Positions 26,247-37,139 are shown, counted from the first letter of the stretch. The stretch: 64,000 nt of DNA from Malaciobacter pacificus (GCF_004214795.1 NZ_CP035928.1:2046001-2110000), one strand, 5' to 3'. Notes: generated by a model from the letters alone, not told the origin. Numbers and translations are program-made.

Positions 26247-26279
26247 AATTTCTTCTCCACAATTTTTTAAAGTTTGTGA

Positions 26280-26317
26280 TTTTACTTAACTATACCTTTG
26301 ATATAGATTAAGTAAAA
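26280..26317. terminator. long hairpin between the waaA/rlu unit and ffh
   Basis: Arms TTTTACTTAACTATA (26280-26294) and TATAG-A-TTAAGTAAAA (26302-26317) pair over 15 bp with one bulge and a 7-base loop. It lies about 80 bases past the pseudouridine synthase stop and about 34 bases before the ffh start codon. It may end the upstream transcript or mark the ffh leader; a run of T occurs only on the plus-strand side (26331-26339). A smaller hairpin sits at 26360-26374. Confidence 0.5.
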
Positions 26318-26400
26318 CTCCAATTTTAAGTTTTTTTTTAGTTTTTAATTTTTTAGAAGTACCATTTTATGGTATTTTATATTTCTTATTAACTTAAGTT

Positions 26401-27153
26401 TTAATTAAAGTCATACACCTTGAACTCTCTTGGTTCTGGTGACTCAAAAGTATAATCAAAAATTTTAGTCTTTTTTGAATGTAATAAAACTCTATTTATA
26501 TTAGCAGCAGGTTTCCCATATAAAGCATCTCCAATTATAGGTAAACCAATTGAGTTTAAATGAACTCTAATTTGGTGAGTTCTTCCTGTTTCAATCACAA
26601 CTTTTATTTTTGATTTATTACCTTCAACTAGCATTGGATAAACAGTTGATTTAGCTGGTTTCCCGTGTTTAGTATCGATTTTAGATTTTGCTTTTCCTCT
26701 ATCTTTTGTAGTTAATATTGGTTTATCAATCTCAATTTCTTCAATTACTTTTCCATCAACAATTGCTACATACTCTTTATAAACTCTTTCATTACTAAAT
26801 TCTTTAATAGCTTTTTTTTGAAATGCTTCATTTTTTGCAAATAGCATTACTCCACTTGTCTCTTTATCAAGTCTATTAAGTAATATTGCTTTTGGAAATT
26901 TTTGAGAGACTTCATCAGCAGTTAAAAAAGCAGGTTTATCAACAGCTAAAATATCATCATCTTCAAAGATAACTTTTATTTTTGCTACTTCTTTAACACT
27001 AAATCTAGTATCACTTCTAATCTCACCTCTTGCAATCATTACTTTTTTATTTCCAACTCTAACTAAACCTTTATCAATTAACTCTTTTGCTTTTGAGTTT
27101 GAGATATTCTCTTGTTTTGCTAAAAGTTTATATGCCTTATCATATTCAGCCAT
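26401..27153 (-). CDS. RluA-family 23S rRNA pseudouridine synthase
   Basis: 250 aa. An S4-like RNA-binding N-terminus (AYKLLAKQENISNSKAKELI, DKGLVRVGNKKV) is followed by the catalytic domain with the active-site Asp in LLNRLDKETSGVMLFAKN, plus TGRTHQIRVHLNSIGLPIIG and DALYG. The enzyme converts uridine to pseudouridine in ribosomal RNA; whether it is RluC- or RluD-like cannot be settled by eye. Its start overlaps waaA by 8 bp. Confidence 0.9.
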   Translation of the reverse strand: MAEYDKAYKLLAKQENISNSKAKELIDKGLVRVGNKKVMIARGEIRSDTRFSVKEVAKIKVIFEDDDILAVDKPAFLTADEVSQKFPKAILLNRLDKETSGVMLFAKNEAFQKKAIKEFSNERVYKEYVAIVDGKVIEEIEIDKPILTTKDRGKAKSKIDTKHGKPAKSTVYPMLVEGNKSKIKVVIETGRTHQIRVHLNSIGLPIIGDALYGKPAANINRVLLHSKKTKIFDYTFESPEPREFKVYDFN

Positions 27154-28288
27154 TTTTTATTTCCTTTATTATTGGATCAAATGAACCAGATTTTTGTAAT
27201 ACTGGCCTTTTCAATTCCTCTATTTTTTTTAAATACTCTTTTAATTGATGATTTTCAATTAAATAGTAATTTTCTATACACTCAAAGAGTGAATTCTGAT
27301 TAAATATATTTTTACCACTTATAATTTTACATCCAAAGTATGCTGGTTCAACTGGGTTATGTCCACCAATATTTTCAAATGCTCCACCAAGTATTACTAC
27401 ATCACTTATAGAGTATATATCATTTAAAATACCCATTTTATCAACTAAAATTATATCAGGATTAAAGTCTTCTTGAGTTGAGTATTTATTATATGTTAAA
27501 TCTTTATTTAAAATATAGTTCTGTATTAATAAATCAACTTCACTGAATCGTTCTGGATGTCTTGGAACAATAATTAATTTTCCAAATCTTTTATCATATG
27601 AATTTAAAATTAACTCTTCTTCATTTTTATGTGTACTAGCAGCAGTAATAACTCTTTCATCTAACTTTTTTAAATCTAAAGTTGTTTTTGGAGTTTGAGC
27701 TAGTTTTATATTTCCTATTACTTCAACATTTTTTGCGCCAAGTTCAATAAGCCTATCTTTATCTTTTTGACTTTGAGCAAATACTTTATCAATATTTTTA
27801 AATATTCTTTTATATAAAAAAGAAAACTTTTGATAAGATTTATGAGACTTATCAGAAATTCTTGCATTTATAAGTATTGTTTTACTACCTTTATTTTTTG
27901 CACATAAAAAAAGTAAATACCAAAGTTCTGCTTCCATTACTACTAAAACTTTTTGTTTAGTAATCCAAAAAGGAAGAAAGATTTCAAATGGTAGATATCT
28001 AACTTCCTTACAAAATTTATTTGCTTCTTCAAAACCTGTATTTGTAATTACTGAAACTTTAGCATTGTCAAACTCTTCTACAAGGGGTTTAATAGTTTTA
28101 GTCTCACCCATAGAACAAGAATGAAACCAAACTCCATCAGCAGTAAATTTACTATTATTTTTTAAGAAAAATTTTGCTGGTATTGCATCTTTATATTTTG
28201 TTTTTTTTGATTTAAAAATTAAATAGGGAATTGCAAGTATATATACAATACTTAAAAGTAAGTAATAAAAAATACTAAAAAGGCTCAA
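27146..28288 (-). CDS. waaA: 3-deoxy-D-manno-octulosonic acid (Kdo) transferase WaaA
   Basis: 380 aa. WaaA adds Kdo to lipid A precursor at the inner membrane. An N-terminal membrane anchor is present (IFYYLLLSIVYILAIPYLIF). Family motifs include VWFHSCSMGETKTIKPLV, NTGFEEANK, LPFEIFLPFW, ETELW-like MEAELWYLLF, INARISDKS and FENIGGHNPVEPAYFG. It is a bit shorter than the enterobacterial enzyme, as usual in Campylobacterota. It lies 2 bp after the zinc-ribbon gene. Confidence 0.93.
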   Translation of the reverse strand: MSLFSIFYYLLLSIVYILAIPYLIFKSKKTKYKDAIPAKFFLKNNSKFTADGVWFHSCSMGETKTIKPLVEEFDNAKVSVITNTGFEEANKFCKEVRYLPFEIFLPFWITKQKVLVVMEAELWYLLFLCAKNKGSKTILINARISDKSHKSYQKFSFLYKRIFKNIDKVFAQSQKDKDRLIELGAKNVEVIGNIKLAQTPKTTLDLKKLDERVITAASTHKNEEELILNSYDKRFGKLIIVPRHPERFSEVDLLIQNYILNKDLTYNKYSTQEDFNPDIILVDKMGILNDIYSISDVVILGGAFENIGGHNPVEPAYFGCKIISGKNIFNQNSLFECIENYYLIENHQLKEYLKKIEELKRPVLQKSGSFDPIIKEIKNG

Positions 28289-28290
28289 TA

Positions 28291-29010
28291 TTAAGCCTCT
28301 TCAGTCTCATCTTCTTTATAAAGAATTCTTCCACAATGTGGACAGTTTATAATCTCTTCTGCTTTAATTACTTCTGCATATGTTTTGTCATTAATTTTCA
28401 TAAAACATCCATAACAAGCTTGTTTTTTAACAGGAACAACAGCTGATTCTTTAGCCCATCTTTTAATTTTTTCATAGAAAGTTAAGATTTTATTATCAAA
28501 TTTTTCTAATAGTTCACTTCTATCTTGATATACAACATTTCTTTCTTTATTAATCTCTTCAATTGCATTGTCAACTGCTATTTGTATATCTTTAATCTCT
28601 TCTTCTTCATTAGCAAGCTTTTCTTGTAACTCTTTTAAATTCTCTTCTTTTGCAACTGCTAATTTATCTAATCTATCAATCTCTTCATTTGCGAACTCAA
28701 TTTGTTCTTTTGCAATTTCTTCTTCTAATTGTAGTGCTTTTAACTCTTTTTCAGTTTGAACGTCTTTATTTTTTTTCGCAATATCTTCTAGTTTTGATTT
28801 TAACTCAGATAAGTGAATATTATTTTTTGTTCTTTTTGATTTTATATCATCAATCTCTAAATAACTCTCGTTAATTGATGCTTTAATTGCTTCTGCAGTT
28901 TCTACAAATGTTGCTAGTTTTGCCTTTTCATTTTCAATTTTTGGCTCAAACATACTAATAGCTGTGTCAAATTTTGATAATTTGATTAAATCCTCTAAAT
29001 ACTTATTCAA
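28291..29010 (-). CDS. C4-type zinc-ribbon coiled-coil protein
   Basis: 239 aa from a TTG at 29010, chosen because GAGGAG lies six bases upstream; an ATG at 29037 would overlap the preceding gene by 35 bp. A long antiparallel coiled coil (about residues 20-170) ends in a zinc ribbon with Cys pairs CYGC and CPHC near the C-terminus. The Helicobacter homologue (HP0958) stabilises RpoN and binds flagellin mRNA; Campylobacter has one too. The same role here is uncertain because no sigma-54 promoters are apparent in this flagellar cluster. Confidence 0.85.
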   Translation of the reverse strand: MNKYLEDLIKLSKFDTAISMFEPKIENEKAKLATFVETAEAIKASINESYLEIDDIKSKRTKNNIHLSELKSKLEDIAKKNKDVQTEKELKALQLEEEIAKEQIEFANEEIDRLDKLAVAKEENLKELQEKLANEEEEIKDIQIAVDNAIEEINKERNVVYQDRSELLEKFDNKILTFYEKIKRWAKESAVVPVKKQACYGCFMKINDKTYAEVIKAEEIINCPHCGRILYKEDETEEA

Positions 29011-29758
29011 CCGTTTCTCCTCTTTTAAAAAACTCAAATGGATTTTTTGAAGCTGTTATTATAGCTTTTAATTCATTTTTTTTCAAATATTGTGAAAGAA
29101 GCCCTTCAATAAGGGTATTAAAATATCTTTCACTTTCATAATGTCTAATATCTATTAAAGATACACCCCTTGCTTTTGCTTCCATAGCATCATGATATTT
29201 AATATCACCCGTTAAAAAACAATCAGCTTTAACCTCATCTAGTAAACTCATAGCAGAACCTGTAACTATTGCTATATCTTTTATAAAATCATTACATCTT
29301 ACAGCTTTAGTAGTTTTCAAATCTAATTTTTTACTTACATGTTTAACTAAATCATCAAAATTCATATTTACTTCACAAGTAGCAATGAATTCTTCTTGAG
29401 AAGTCACTTCAAATCCTAAAATTTCTTCTACTACATATTTATTTAAATGAGTTTTATCAATATTAGTGTGCATTGAAATTAATGCAATATCTTTTTTGAT
29501 TAATTCTTTTATAATCTTTGTAGAATAAGTATCAAAATTTACTCTTTTTAATCCAGAAAAAATCAATGGATGATGAGTAATAATCAAAGAATTAGGCTTA
29601 AGTGATTGCGCAAGCTCTAAATCTAAATCAATACTTATGTAAACTTTTTGAATTTCATCGTCAAGTGAACCTACAATAATTCCACAGTTATCCCATTTTT
29701 CTTGTAGTTCAAATGGAGAAATTTCATTTAAAACATCATAGATTTCTTGAAGTTTCAA
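29003..29758 (-). CDS. Nif3-like dinuclear metal-centre protein
   Basis: 251 aa. NIF3/YbgI family, proposed GTP cyclohydrolase I type 2-like or metal hydrolase, true substrate not established. Metal ligands are visible in LIITHHPLIFSGLKRVNF (His-His), SMHTNIDKTH, and C-terminal IDIRHYESER. The family's YqfO insert is absent, so this is the short form. It sits between glyQ (2 bp) and the zinc-ribbon gene, an order shared with Campylobacter. Confidence 0.92.
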   Translation of the reverse strand: MKLQEIYDVLNEISPFELQEKWDNCGIIVGSLDDEIQKVYISIDLDLELAQSLKPNSLIITHHPLIFSGLKRVNFDTYSTKIIKELIKKDIALISMHTNIDKTHLNKYVVEEILGFEVTSQEEFIATCEVNMNFDDLVKHVSKKLDLKTTKAVRCNDFIKDIAIVTGSAMSLLDEVKADCFLTGDIKYHDAMEAKARGVSLIDIRHYESERYFNTLIEGLLSQYLKKNELKAIITASKNPFEFFKRGETVE

Positions 29759-29760
29759 AC

Positions 29761-30642
29761 TTATCTACCTATTCTTTTAAGTCTTTCCTCTTCTTGCTCT
29801 TTATATAAAACAGCACAACCTTGAGCAAGTTCTCTTACTTTTAAAATATAATTTTGTCTTTCAGTAACTGAAATAGCTTTTCTAGCATCTAAAGTATTAA
29901 ATGCATGTGAAGCAATCATACATTGATCATAAGCAGGTAGTGGAAGTCCTGCTTCTAAACATGATTTACACTCATTAAAGGCATCATCAAAATGTCTAAA
30001 TAACATATCAGTATTTGCTACTTCAAAGTTATATTTAGAAAACTCATACTCACCCTCTTTATGAACATCTGCATAAGTTGTAGTTCCATAATCATTTTCA
30101 TTCCATACAATATCAAATACAGAATCAACACCTTGTAAATACATTGCAAGTCTTTCAGTTCCATAAGTAATTTCAACTGCAACAGGATCACAAGGAAGAC
30201 CTCCTACTTGTTGGAAGTAAGTAAATTGAGTAACTTCCATACCATCTAGCCATACTTCCCATCCAAGACCCCAAGCTCCAAGTGTTGGAGACTCCCAGTT
30301 GTCTTCTACAAATCTAATATCATGTTTAGATAAATCTAATCCTAAATACTCTAAAGATTGTAAATATAAATCTTGAATATTATCTGGACTTGGTTTAATT
30401 AATGTTTGAAATTGATAATAAGCTCCAAGTCTATTTGGGTTTTCACCATATCTACCATCAGTTGGTCTTCTACTTGGTGCTACATAAGCTGTACTCCAAG
30501 GAGTAGAATCTAAACTTCTTAATAGAGTTGCAGGGTGAAATGTACCTGCACCTGCTGGGATATCATAAGGTTGTACAATATTACATCCTTGTTTTGTCCA
30601 AAACTCTTGTAATTTTAATAGAATTTGTGAAAATGTAACCAT
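29761..30642 (-). CDS. glyQ: glycyl-tRNA synthetase alpha subunit
   Basis: 293 aa. GlyQ is the catalytic subunit of the alpha2beta2 glycyl-tRNA synthetase. Motifs are clear: [58 protein letters not shown] and [18 protein letters not shown]. The beta subunit glyS is not in the window, so the two genes are separate as in other Campylobacterota. Confidence 0.98.
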   Translation of the reverse strand: MVTFSQILLKLQEFWTKQGCNIVQPYDIPAGAGTFHPATLLRSLDSTPWSTAYVAPSRRPTDGRYGENPNRLGAYYQFQTLIKPSPDNIQDLYLQSLEYLGLDLSKHDIRFVEDNWESPTLGAWGLGWEVWLDGMEVTQFTYFQQVGGLPCDPVAVEITYGTERLAMYLQGVDSVFDIVWNENDYGTTTYADVHKEGEYEFSKYNFEVANTDMLFRHFDDAFNECKSCLEAGLPLPAYDQCMIASHAFNTLDARKAISVTERQNYILKVRELAQGCAVLYKEQEEERLKRIGR

Positions 30643-30876
30643 CTATTTAATTCCTAACTCTTTATTTATTTTATTTTTATCAAAACCACAAATCCATCGG
30701 TTACCTATTAATACAACAGGTGCACCTTTACATCCATGTTTTTGACAATCTTTTAATGCTTGTTTATTTTTTGATACATCTACTAAATTGTATCTTATGT
30801 TTTTAGATTTAAAGTAAACTTTTGCTTGTTCACACCATTTACAATTAGGAAGAACAAATAGTGCAACTGGCTTCAT
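30643..30876 (-). CDS. glutaredoxin-like thiol protein
   Basis: 77 aa with thioredoxin fold. The redox pair is CKWC (residues 13-16), followed by a second Cys-containing segment QKHGCKGAPVVLIG with the cis-Pro. It resembles short glutaredoxins or NrdH-type proteins. It overlaps purE by 1 bp and lies directly before glyQ, so it is cotranscribed with both. Confidence 0.85.
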   Translation of the reverse strand: MKPVALFVLPNCKWCEQAKVYFKSKNIRYNLVDVSKNKQALKDCQKHGCKGAPVVLIGNRWICGFDKNKINKELGIK

Positions 30877-31370
30877 TATAAGATTACTTCAATATCTTTT
30901 GAATCATTTTCAACTTTTTTAGATTGAACAATCCTATCTTCTTTTAATTTTATAGCTAATTCTGCATCACTAATAGCTAAAATTTGCATTGATAAATAGG
31001 CAGCATTAATTGCGCCATTTTTACCTAAAGCAACTGTCCCAACAGGCATACCAGCAGGCATTTGTACCGTTGAAAGCATAGCATCCATTCCATCCATTGC
31101 ACCACCTTTCATAGGAACTCCAATTACAGGTTTAGTGGTAACAGCAGTAATAGTACCTGCTAAATGAGCAGCCATACCAGCAGCTGCAATAAATACTATT
31201 GCACCTTTTTCTTCTGCTTCTTTTACATAATTTCTTGTTCTTTGTGGACTTCTATGGGCTGATGAAATAATAAGTTCGTATTTAACATTAAATTTCTCAA
31301 ATGTATCTACACAATGTTTCATTATCTCGTAGTCTGATTTACTACCCATTAAAATTGAAATAAACTTCAA
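30876..31370 (-). CDS. purE: N5-carboxyaminoimidazole ribonucleotide mutase PurE
   Basis: 164 aa, the family norm. PurE moves the carboxylate of N5-CAIR to give CAIR in purine synthesis. ILMGSKSDYEIMKHC, SAHRSPQRTRNYV, AAAGMAAHLAGTIT and PVIGVPMKGGAMDGMDAMLS are typical. It is the first gene of the purE-grx-glyQ run and has a 41-bp gap upstream. Confidence 0.97.
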   Translation of the reverse strand: MKFISILMGSKSDYEIMKHCVDTFEKFNVKYELIISSAHRSPQRTRNYVKEAEEKGAIVFIAAAGMAAHLAGTITAVTTKPVIGVPMKGGAMDGMDAMLSTVQMPAGMPVGTVALGKNGAINAAYLSMQILAISDAELAIKLKEDRIVQSKKVENDSKDIEVIL

Positions 31371-31411
31371 TGTTAATTTCCTTCTTTAAATCTTAAATGA
31401 GAGCGATTATA

Positions 31412-32677
31412 TCAAAAAGATTCTAATAGTTTTATAATCTGTTTAGCTTTAAGTTTTTTCCAAGATTCAAACCTATAAAAAGTCAAATCTTCATTATCAA
31501 AAATAAATTTTGAAAGATTTTTTGATTCATCTTTTATAAAAATTGATTTTACAAAATTATAATACTTAATCTCTTTTTCATAATCTTCAATTGTAAATAT
31601 AGCAACTGTGGGAATCATAAAAGCATCACTTATGTGAAATGTTGCTGTATCAGCTGTAAGAATTCCATCCATCTGTGAAATAATAAACATAAAGTCATTT
31701 AAAGTTTTTGATTCTTTAGTTAAGTCAATAAATCTATCATCTTTAAATTTAGAATCAAGACTTAATGTACTAATAACCACATAATCATCATTTTTTTGAA
31801 GAATATCTCTTAATAAACTTAAAGCATAAGTTTGAGGAATAGATTTCTTAGCATTTGCAGAATATGGATGATATAAAAGTAATTTGCCTTTTTTTCTAGC
31901 ATTATTTATAGTATCAATTAAACTCTTTTTAATATCTAAACTTGAAATATCTAATTCATTATATTTTAATTTAGCATCTACACTCTTATAATCAATGCCA
32001 AATTTATAAAGCCATGCATCAACATAGTTTAATTCTCTAAAATATGTGGTATTTATAAAAGAACTTGTATCGATAAAATAGTCATATTGTGTAAAGTTTT
32101 TTACACTAATACTTAATGGATATATATTATTTAAAAAATTTAATTTTTTATATATAGATTTATCTCTACTATAAAAGCTATTATTTGAAGCATTTAAATA
32201 AATATCAATTTTTACACTTTTATAAATTTCACAAAGTTTATTGTATAAAATTCTAAGAGCAGTAGTTGAAGCAATCATTTCACTAATTGTTTTACCTAAA
32301 CCACCAATAATAACTAAATTAATTTCGTCATTTTTATTTTTTTTAAGCTGTTGGAAAATATCTACTTTTGTATTTTCAAAAAAATATTCATCAATTTTAT
32401 AATTATTCTTATATAAATATTCATTCTTATTTGGAATGCCTAGTTCTAATGGAAATTCTTCAATACTTCTTATATTTTCTTCATTCAAAAGTTTTGCAAA
32501 GTATTTTTCTTTGTCAATTCTATTAAATACACTTTCTAAATCAAGAAAATCTTCATAGGTAGTTATATAAGCAGTTTCATTATTAAGTTCCGATGGTCTA
32601 CGGAACTTATAATAACTAACCATAGATCCATCTGTTGCTTTAATATTAATATTGCAAGATACTCTAAAAAATATCAT
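31412..32677 (-). CDS. glycosyltransferase family 9-like protein
   Basis: 421 aa. The C-terminal half has a heptosyltransferase-like nucleotide-sugar site: LLYHPYSANAKKSIPQTYAL, then DGILTADTATFHISDAFMIP with TVAIF. The N-terminal half carries INLVIIGGLGKTISEMIAST, a typical Rossmann start. A role in building a surface glycan or lipooligosaccharide is likely, but donor and acceptor are unknown. The first 110 residues match nothing I know. It lies 6 bp after trhP. Confidence 0.65.
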   Translation of the reverse strand: MIFFRVSCNINIKATDGSMVSYYKFRRPSELNNETAYITTYEDFLDLESVFNRIDKEKYFAKLLNEENIRSIEEFPLELGIPNKNEYLYKNNYKIDEYFFENTKVDIFQQLKKNKNDEINLVIIGGLGKTISEMIASTTALRILYNKLCEIYKSVKIDIYLNASNNSFYSRDKSIYKKLNFLNNIYPLSISVKNFTQYDYFIDTSSFINTTYFRELNYVDAWLYKFGIDYKSVDAKLKYNELDISSLDIKKSLIDTINNARKKGKLLLYHPYSANAKKSIPQTYALSLLRDILQKNDDYVVISTLSLDSKFKDDRFIDLTKESKTLNDFMFIISQMDGILTADTATFHISDAFMIPTVAIFTIEDYEKEIKYYNFVKSIFIKDESKNLSKFIFDNEDLTFYRFESWKKLKAKQIIKLLESF

Positions 32678-32683
32678 CTATTA

Positions 32684-33967
32684 TTAATTTTCTTCTTTAT
32701 TTTCTATTCTAAACATAGTTAAGTATGGAAGTTTACCTGGTAACTTAATCTTATTTGTGTTACCACTGTGAACTGATTCTAACTCTTTGTCTGTCTCAGT
32801 TAAAATTTTCTTAAAATTGATGTAATATAAACCATCATCTGCTTTATAAATTTTTCCAATTTCATTATCACACTCTTCTAAAACTTCACCATTTGGAGTA
32901 AAGATTTCAATATCTTCATTTGGATAAGTTTTATATTTACACATAAAGTGTTGTTCATCTTCTGTTACTAGTCCACTAACTTCATAAGATCCTTTACTTA
33001 ATGCGTAATCATGGTTTTGAGAATCAGTTTTCTCAAATGGTCTATGAATTAAATATGCATCCGTAAAGCCTCTATTTTTTGTTGTATGTAACTCCCTTTG
33101 ATACTTATCAGCATCGAATTTATTATCATAATAATCATCAATTGCAGTTCTATATGTCTTAGCTGTTACTGCTGCATAATAAGGTGACTTAGTTCTACCT
33201 TCAATTTTTAGAGCATTAACTGCACCTGAATCTAAAATTTCTTGAATATGAGAAGCTAAGTTTAAATCTTTTGAATTGAAAATATATGTTCCAACACCTG
33301 GTTCTTCTTCTAGTCTAAATAGTGTGCTATGGTCTTCATTTGCTGCATATAATGTATATTCAAATCTACAATCATTTGCACAAGACCCTCTATTTGGAAC
33401 TCTTCCCATTTGTACAGCACTTACTAGACATCTTCCTGAATATGCAAAACACATAGAACCATGTGCAAAAATCTCTATTTCCATTTCTGGTAAATGTTTT
33501 TTAATCTCTTTTACATCTTTAAGCGAGATTTCTCTAGCAACAACAATTCTTTTTACACCCATATCCCAAAATACTTGAGCATCCATATAGTTTAACACAT
33601 TTGCTTGAGTAGATAAGTGAATAGGAATTTGAGGAGCAAGTTCTCTACAAAGTCTAACAACACCAGGAGCTGCTACAATAAATGCATCTGGTTCTAACTC
33701 TGCCATTTTTAAAATATGTTTTTTTAATAAATCTATTTGAGAGTTAAAAGGGAAACCATTAATAGTTGCATAAACTCTTTTTCCTCTTGCATGAGCATAA
33801 TCAATTCCTTCTTTGAATGTTTCAAATGTGAATTCTTTTCCTGCTCTAATTCTTAAACTAAAGTGACTAACACCTGCATATACTGCATCTGCACCATATT
33901 TAATTGCAATTTTTAATTTCTCTAAATTTCCAGCAGGTGATAATAACTCTACTTTTTTATCGTTCAT
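32684..33967 (-). CDS. trhP: U32-family tRNA hydroxylation protein TrhP (YegQ)
   Basis: 427 aa. Former 'peptidase U32' family. TrhP takes part in prephenate-dependent hydroxylation of tRNA uridine 34. Motifs: ELLSPAGNLEKLKIAIKYGA, HLSTQANVLN, FAHGSMCFAYSGRCLVSAV, and Cys-rich PNRGSCANDCRFEY, which supplies cysteines for an iron-sulfur cluster. The C-terminal barrel (SGLVTEDEQ ... VEIFTPNGEV-like) is present. The orthologue sits close to cheZ and purE in Campylobacter. Confidence 0.9.
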   Translation of the reverse strand: MNDKKVELLSPAGNLEKLKIAIKYGADAVYAGVSHFSLRIRAGKEFTFETFKEGIDYAHARGKRVYATINGFPFNSQIDLLKKHILKMAELEPDAFIVAAPGVVRLCRELAPQIPIHLSTQANVLNYMDAQVFWDMGVKRIVVAREISLKDVKEIKKHLPEMEIEIFAHGSMCFAYSGRCLVSAVQMGRVPNRGSCANDCRFEYTLYAANEDHSTLFRLEEEPGVGTYIFNSKDLNLASHIQEILDSGAVNALKIEGRTKSPYYAAVTAKTYRTAIDDYYDNKFDADKYQRELHTTKNRGFTDAYLIHRPFEKTDSQNHDYALSKGSYEVSGLVTEDEQHFMCKYKTYPNEDIEIFTPNGEVLEECDNEIGKIYKADDGLYYINFKKILTETDKELESVHSGNTNKIKLPGKLPYLTMFRIENKEEN

Positions 33968-34080
33968 AAATTTCCTTTGATCTTTTCATAGTCATATATA
34001 TTTAATTTTTTTGGAATTATAGCTAGTTTTTCATAAATATAAAAGAGGATATTTTTTGTCTAGTTTTTATTAAGAGAAGA

Positions 34081-34098
34081 AAAGCTTCTAAAAGCTTT
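34081..34098 (-). terminator. weak terminator-like hairpin at the end of the chemoreceptor gene
   Basis: AAAGCTT and AAGCTTT arms (34081-34087, 34092-34098) flank the chemoreceptor stop codon. On the minus strand TCTTCTCTT follows. The stem is only 7 bp, so termination is uncertain. Confidence 0.4.
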
Positions 34099-36988
34099 CC
34101 CACTCATCATCACTACTATTTGAAGTAAATACTTTATTTTCAATAGGTGTAGTCTGTTTTTTAATCTCTGTTTTTATCTCTTTTGGTTTTGAAGGAGCAC
34201 TAACGTGACTACTTTTTATAGGCTGAGGCTTAACATCAATTACCTGTTTTTTCTCCATAACATTTTCAATTTTAACTTGTTCTAAATGATCAAATAATTC
34301 TAAAGTAACTTGATCTAATTTTCTAGAATACTCATTTAAAAGTGATGAATTAACATTACCTTTACAATCTTCATCAATATATGATTGTACATTATTATGA
34401 ACTAACTCATGTTTCTCTTTTAATGCTCTCCAATTTGATGTTTTAGTAAACTCTTTCCCTAAATTTTCTTGTTCATTAATCCATTTACCTAAATCACACT
34501 CTGTACAAGCTTTTACCTTCCATGAAGTATTAGTTGTTGCTAACTTATTAAAATTATCATTCTTGAATTTAATATGATCAGATTTTAACTTAGAGATTTT
34601 AAATACTAAGTCAATATCTTTTATAGATTCTTTACTCATAATATTAAATTTAGCTCTATCTGCAACTTGAATTAAATTATCAGAAAGAGTTGAAACTTCA
34701 GAGGCTAAATTACTAATTGTAGTAGCTGAGCTTGCATTTACCTGAGTTGCTTGATCAAGTGCATTTATTGCATCATTAATTTGAATAATACCTTTCTCTT
34801 CTTCACTACTTGCTTGATTAACATTCTCAATTAAACCAATTGTTTCATTGATTTTTTCATTTAATGTTGTATATCCACCAATCATATTATTGGCAATAAT
34901 TTTACCTTCATTAGCTTTATTTGTTGCGTTCTCTACAATATCTTTAATCTCTTTTGCTGCTTCAGCAGATCTGCTAGCTAGGTTTCTAACTTCTTGTGCA
35001 ACTACTGCAAATCCTTTTCCTGCTTCTCCTGCTGTTGCAGCTTCAACAGCTGCATTTAGTGATAAAATATTTGTTTGGAATGCAATTTGATCAATTACAG
35101 TAATCGCTTCATTAATTGATTTAACTTGCTCATCAATTTCATCCATTGCAACCGTAGTCTTCGAAGCTAAAGTTTCACCCTCTTTTGAAGAACTATTTAA
35201 TTCATTCGCTAATTGTGACATTCTTGCGATGTTTTGAACATTAGATTTTACAATTGAAGTAATCTCTTCAACTGCAGCGGCTGTTTCTTCTAAAGATGCT
35301 GCTTGCTGATTTGCTGAACTTGATAAACTACTAGATGATTCAGATAAAATCTTTGTATCATCATTTAATTTTCTTCCACTTTCAATAATCATAGATAAGA
35401 AATTAGAAACTGAAGATCCAACTAAATTTGTGCTTGAAACAATAGAAGAAATAATACCATTTACTTGGTCACCTCTAACATTATCATTTGAAGTAAAATT
35501 TGAATTACCGTATTCAATTAATACATTATTTAATTTTGTAAGATTGTCATTAGTTTTCTCAATCATTGTATTAATAGAATCTCTTAATCTCATAATTTGT
35601 GGATTATCTGATGTTTTATTGATTTTATAAATATAGAATCCAGCATTTACTTTTTCAATAACACTGTCAACCTCTTCTATAACTTTTGCATCTTGTTCAT
35701 AACCATCTTTTAATTTATTTACGTAAGCATTAAAACTATCTACTAAACTTCCTATTTCATCATCTGTAATTTTTTGAATTTCTTTAGCTGTATTTTTGCT
35801 ATTTGTAATATCATCAACTGCTCTTTTAAGATTATCAATTGGCTTTATTATTGCTTTATTAATTAAAAAACTGTAAATTAAATATGAAATAATTATTGCT
35901 ATAAGCGCAAAAATAGATATGTACATAATAATTGCATTGATATCTTCTTTTGTCTTTGATTCCATTAAAGAAATATCTTCTTGAATGTCATCAACATAAG
36001 CTCCCGTACTAACTATCCAATCCCAAGGTCCAAATTTTCTAACATAAGAGAATTTCTTTTTAGGATCACCTGCCTTGCCAGGCTTATCCCACATATATTC
36101 AACTAAAGCACCATTTTTTGAAGCATTGGCTTTACTTGACATTTCAACAAAAAGTTTTTTTCCTGCAGCATCTTTGCTTTGAGATAAATCTTTACCATCT
36201 AATGCTGGTTTTAATGGGTGCATAACCATTTTAGGATAAGAATCATTGATCCAAAAATACCCATCATTACCATATCTCATATTTTTAATTGCTTCTTTTG
36301 CTTCTTCTTGTAATTTAGATGTTACATCATCAACATATTCACCTGTACCAATAACCCAATTAAATGGTTTAAATAATTTCACATAAGAAACTTTTGGCTG
36401 AGGAGTTTCAAAGCCTGGTTTCGGCCAAACATAGTCAACAAATCCGTCTCCATTTGCTTTTGCAACCGCAGCAAATTCTTTAAAAATTTGTTTACCACCT
36501 TTATCTTTATACTCCATCATATCTCTACCATTTAAAGCCGGTTTAATCGGGTGAGTAACAATTACCGCATTTGTATCATTTACCCAAAAATAACCATTGT
36601 TACCATATCTTGATGCATTTATTATTGATTTTAGTCTATACTGTAATGCTTCAGTAGATAAAGTATCTTTTAGTTTCTCATATTCAGCGTTTATTATTGA
36701 AAATAAGAAGTCTGTTTGACTTTTTAGATCTGATTGAACTTCAATTTTAATCTTATCTATAGCAGTTCTTGCATAATAAGATTCAATTGTTTCATAAGCT
36801 AAAGAAATATAATTTTCAAGCTCTTTTTCTTTCTTAGCATATGCTTCTTTTTCATATTTCAATATATTCTCTTTCGATAATTTATTTATTGAATATATTG
36901 AATCAATTGTAATTGAAATAGAAACAACAACAATTGTTACAAGGGCTAAAATTAAAAGTTTAGCCTTAATTGACAAATTTGACACCAT
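34088..36988 (-). CDS. chemoreceptor with two Cache domains, HAMP, signalling domain and CZB zinc domain
   Basis: 966 aa. Membrane helix 1 (about 7-29) and helix 2 (about 353-375) frame a periplasmic region with two similar single-Cache units: [19 protein letters not shown] with [13 protein letters not shown], and [19 protein letters not shown] with [18 protein letters not shown] domain, then the hairpin tip [20 protein letters not shown] and [20 protein letters not shown] of the methyl-accepting domain follow. The C-terminal CZB region has the zinc ligands (SDHIKF, CDLGKWI, KHELVH). Tandem Cache repeats suggest binding of small acids or amines; ligand unknown. It stands alone between trhP and recN. 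Confidence 0.93.
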   Translation of the reverse strand: MVSNLSIKAKLLILALVTIVVVSISITIDSIYSINKLSKENILKYEKEAYAKKEKELENYISLAYETIESYYARTAIDKIKIEVQSDLKSQTDFLFSIINAEYEKLKDTLSTEALQYRLKSIINASRYGNNGYFWVNDTNAVIVTHPIKPALNGRDMMEYKDKGGKQIFKEFAAVAKANGDGFVDYVWPKPGFETPQPKVSYVKLFKPFNWVIGTGEYVDDVTSKLQEEAKEAIKNMRYGNDGYFWINDSYPKMVMHPLKPALDGKDLSQSKDAAGKKLFVEMSSKANASKNGALVEYMWDKPGKAGDPKKKFSYVRKFGPWDWIVSTGAYVDDIQEDISLMESKTKEDINAIIMYISIFALIAIIISYLIYSFLINKAIIKPIDNLKRAVDDITNSKNTAKEIQKITDDEIGSLVDSFNAYVNKLKDGYEQDAKVIEEVDSVIEKVNAGFYIYKINKTSDNPQIMRLRDSINTMIEKTNDNLTKLNNVLIEYGNSNFTSNDNVRGDQVNGIISSIVSSTNLVGSSVSNFLSMIIESGRKLNDDTKILSESSSSLSSSANQQAASLEETAAAVEEITSIVKSNVQNIARMSQLANELNSSSKEGETLASKTTVAMDEIDEQVKSINEAITVIDQIAFQTNILSLNAAVEAATAGEAGKGFAVVAQEVRNLASRSAEAAKEIKDIVENATNKANEGKIIANNMIGGYTTLNEKINETIGLIENVNQASSEEEKGIIQINDAINALDQATQVNASSATTISNLASEVSTLSDNLIQVADRAKFNIMSKESIKDIDLVFKISKLKSDHIKFKNDNFNKLATTNTSWKVKACTECDLGKWINEQENLGKEFTKTSNWRALKEKHELVHNNVQSYIDEDCKGNVNSSLLNEYSRKLDQVTLELFDHLEQVKIENVMEKKQVIDVKPQPIKSSHVSAPSKPKEIKTEIKKQTTPIENKVFTSNSSDDEWESF

Positions 36989-37139
36989 AATTTAATCTCC
37001 ATTAGTAATCTCTAATTTAGTATATCAGTTATTTATTTAAATTGTCAAATTATTTTTAGTCTTTTTTTAACCTATATTTAACTTAAAGTATAGAAAAAAT
37101 GATGTTTTACTCAGTAATATTTAAAAGTTATTTTACTAA

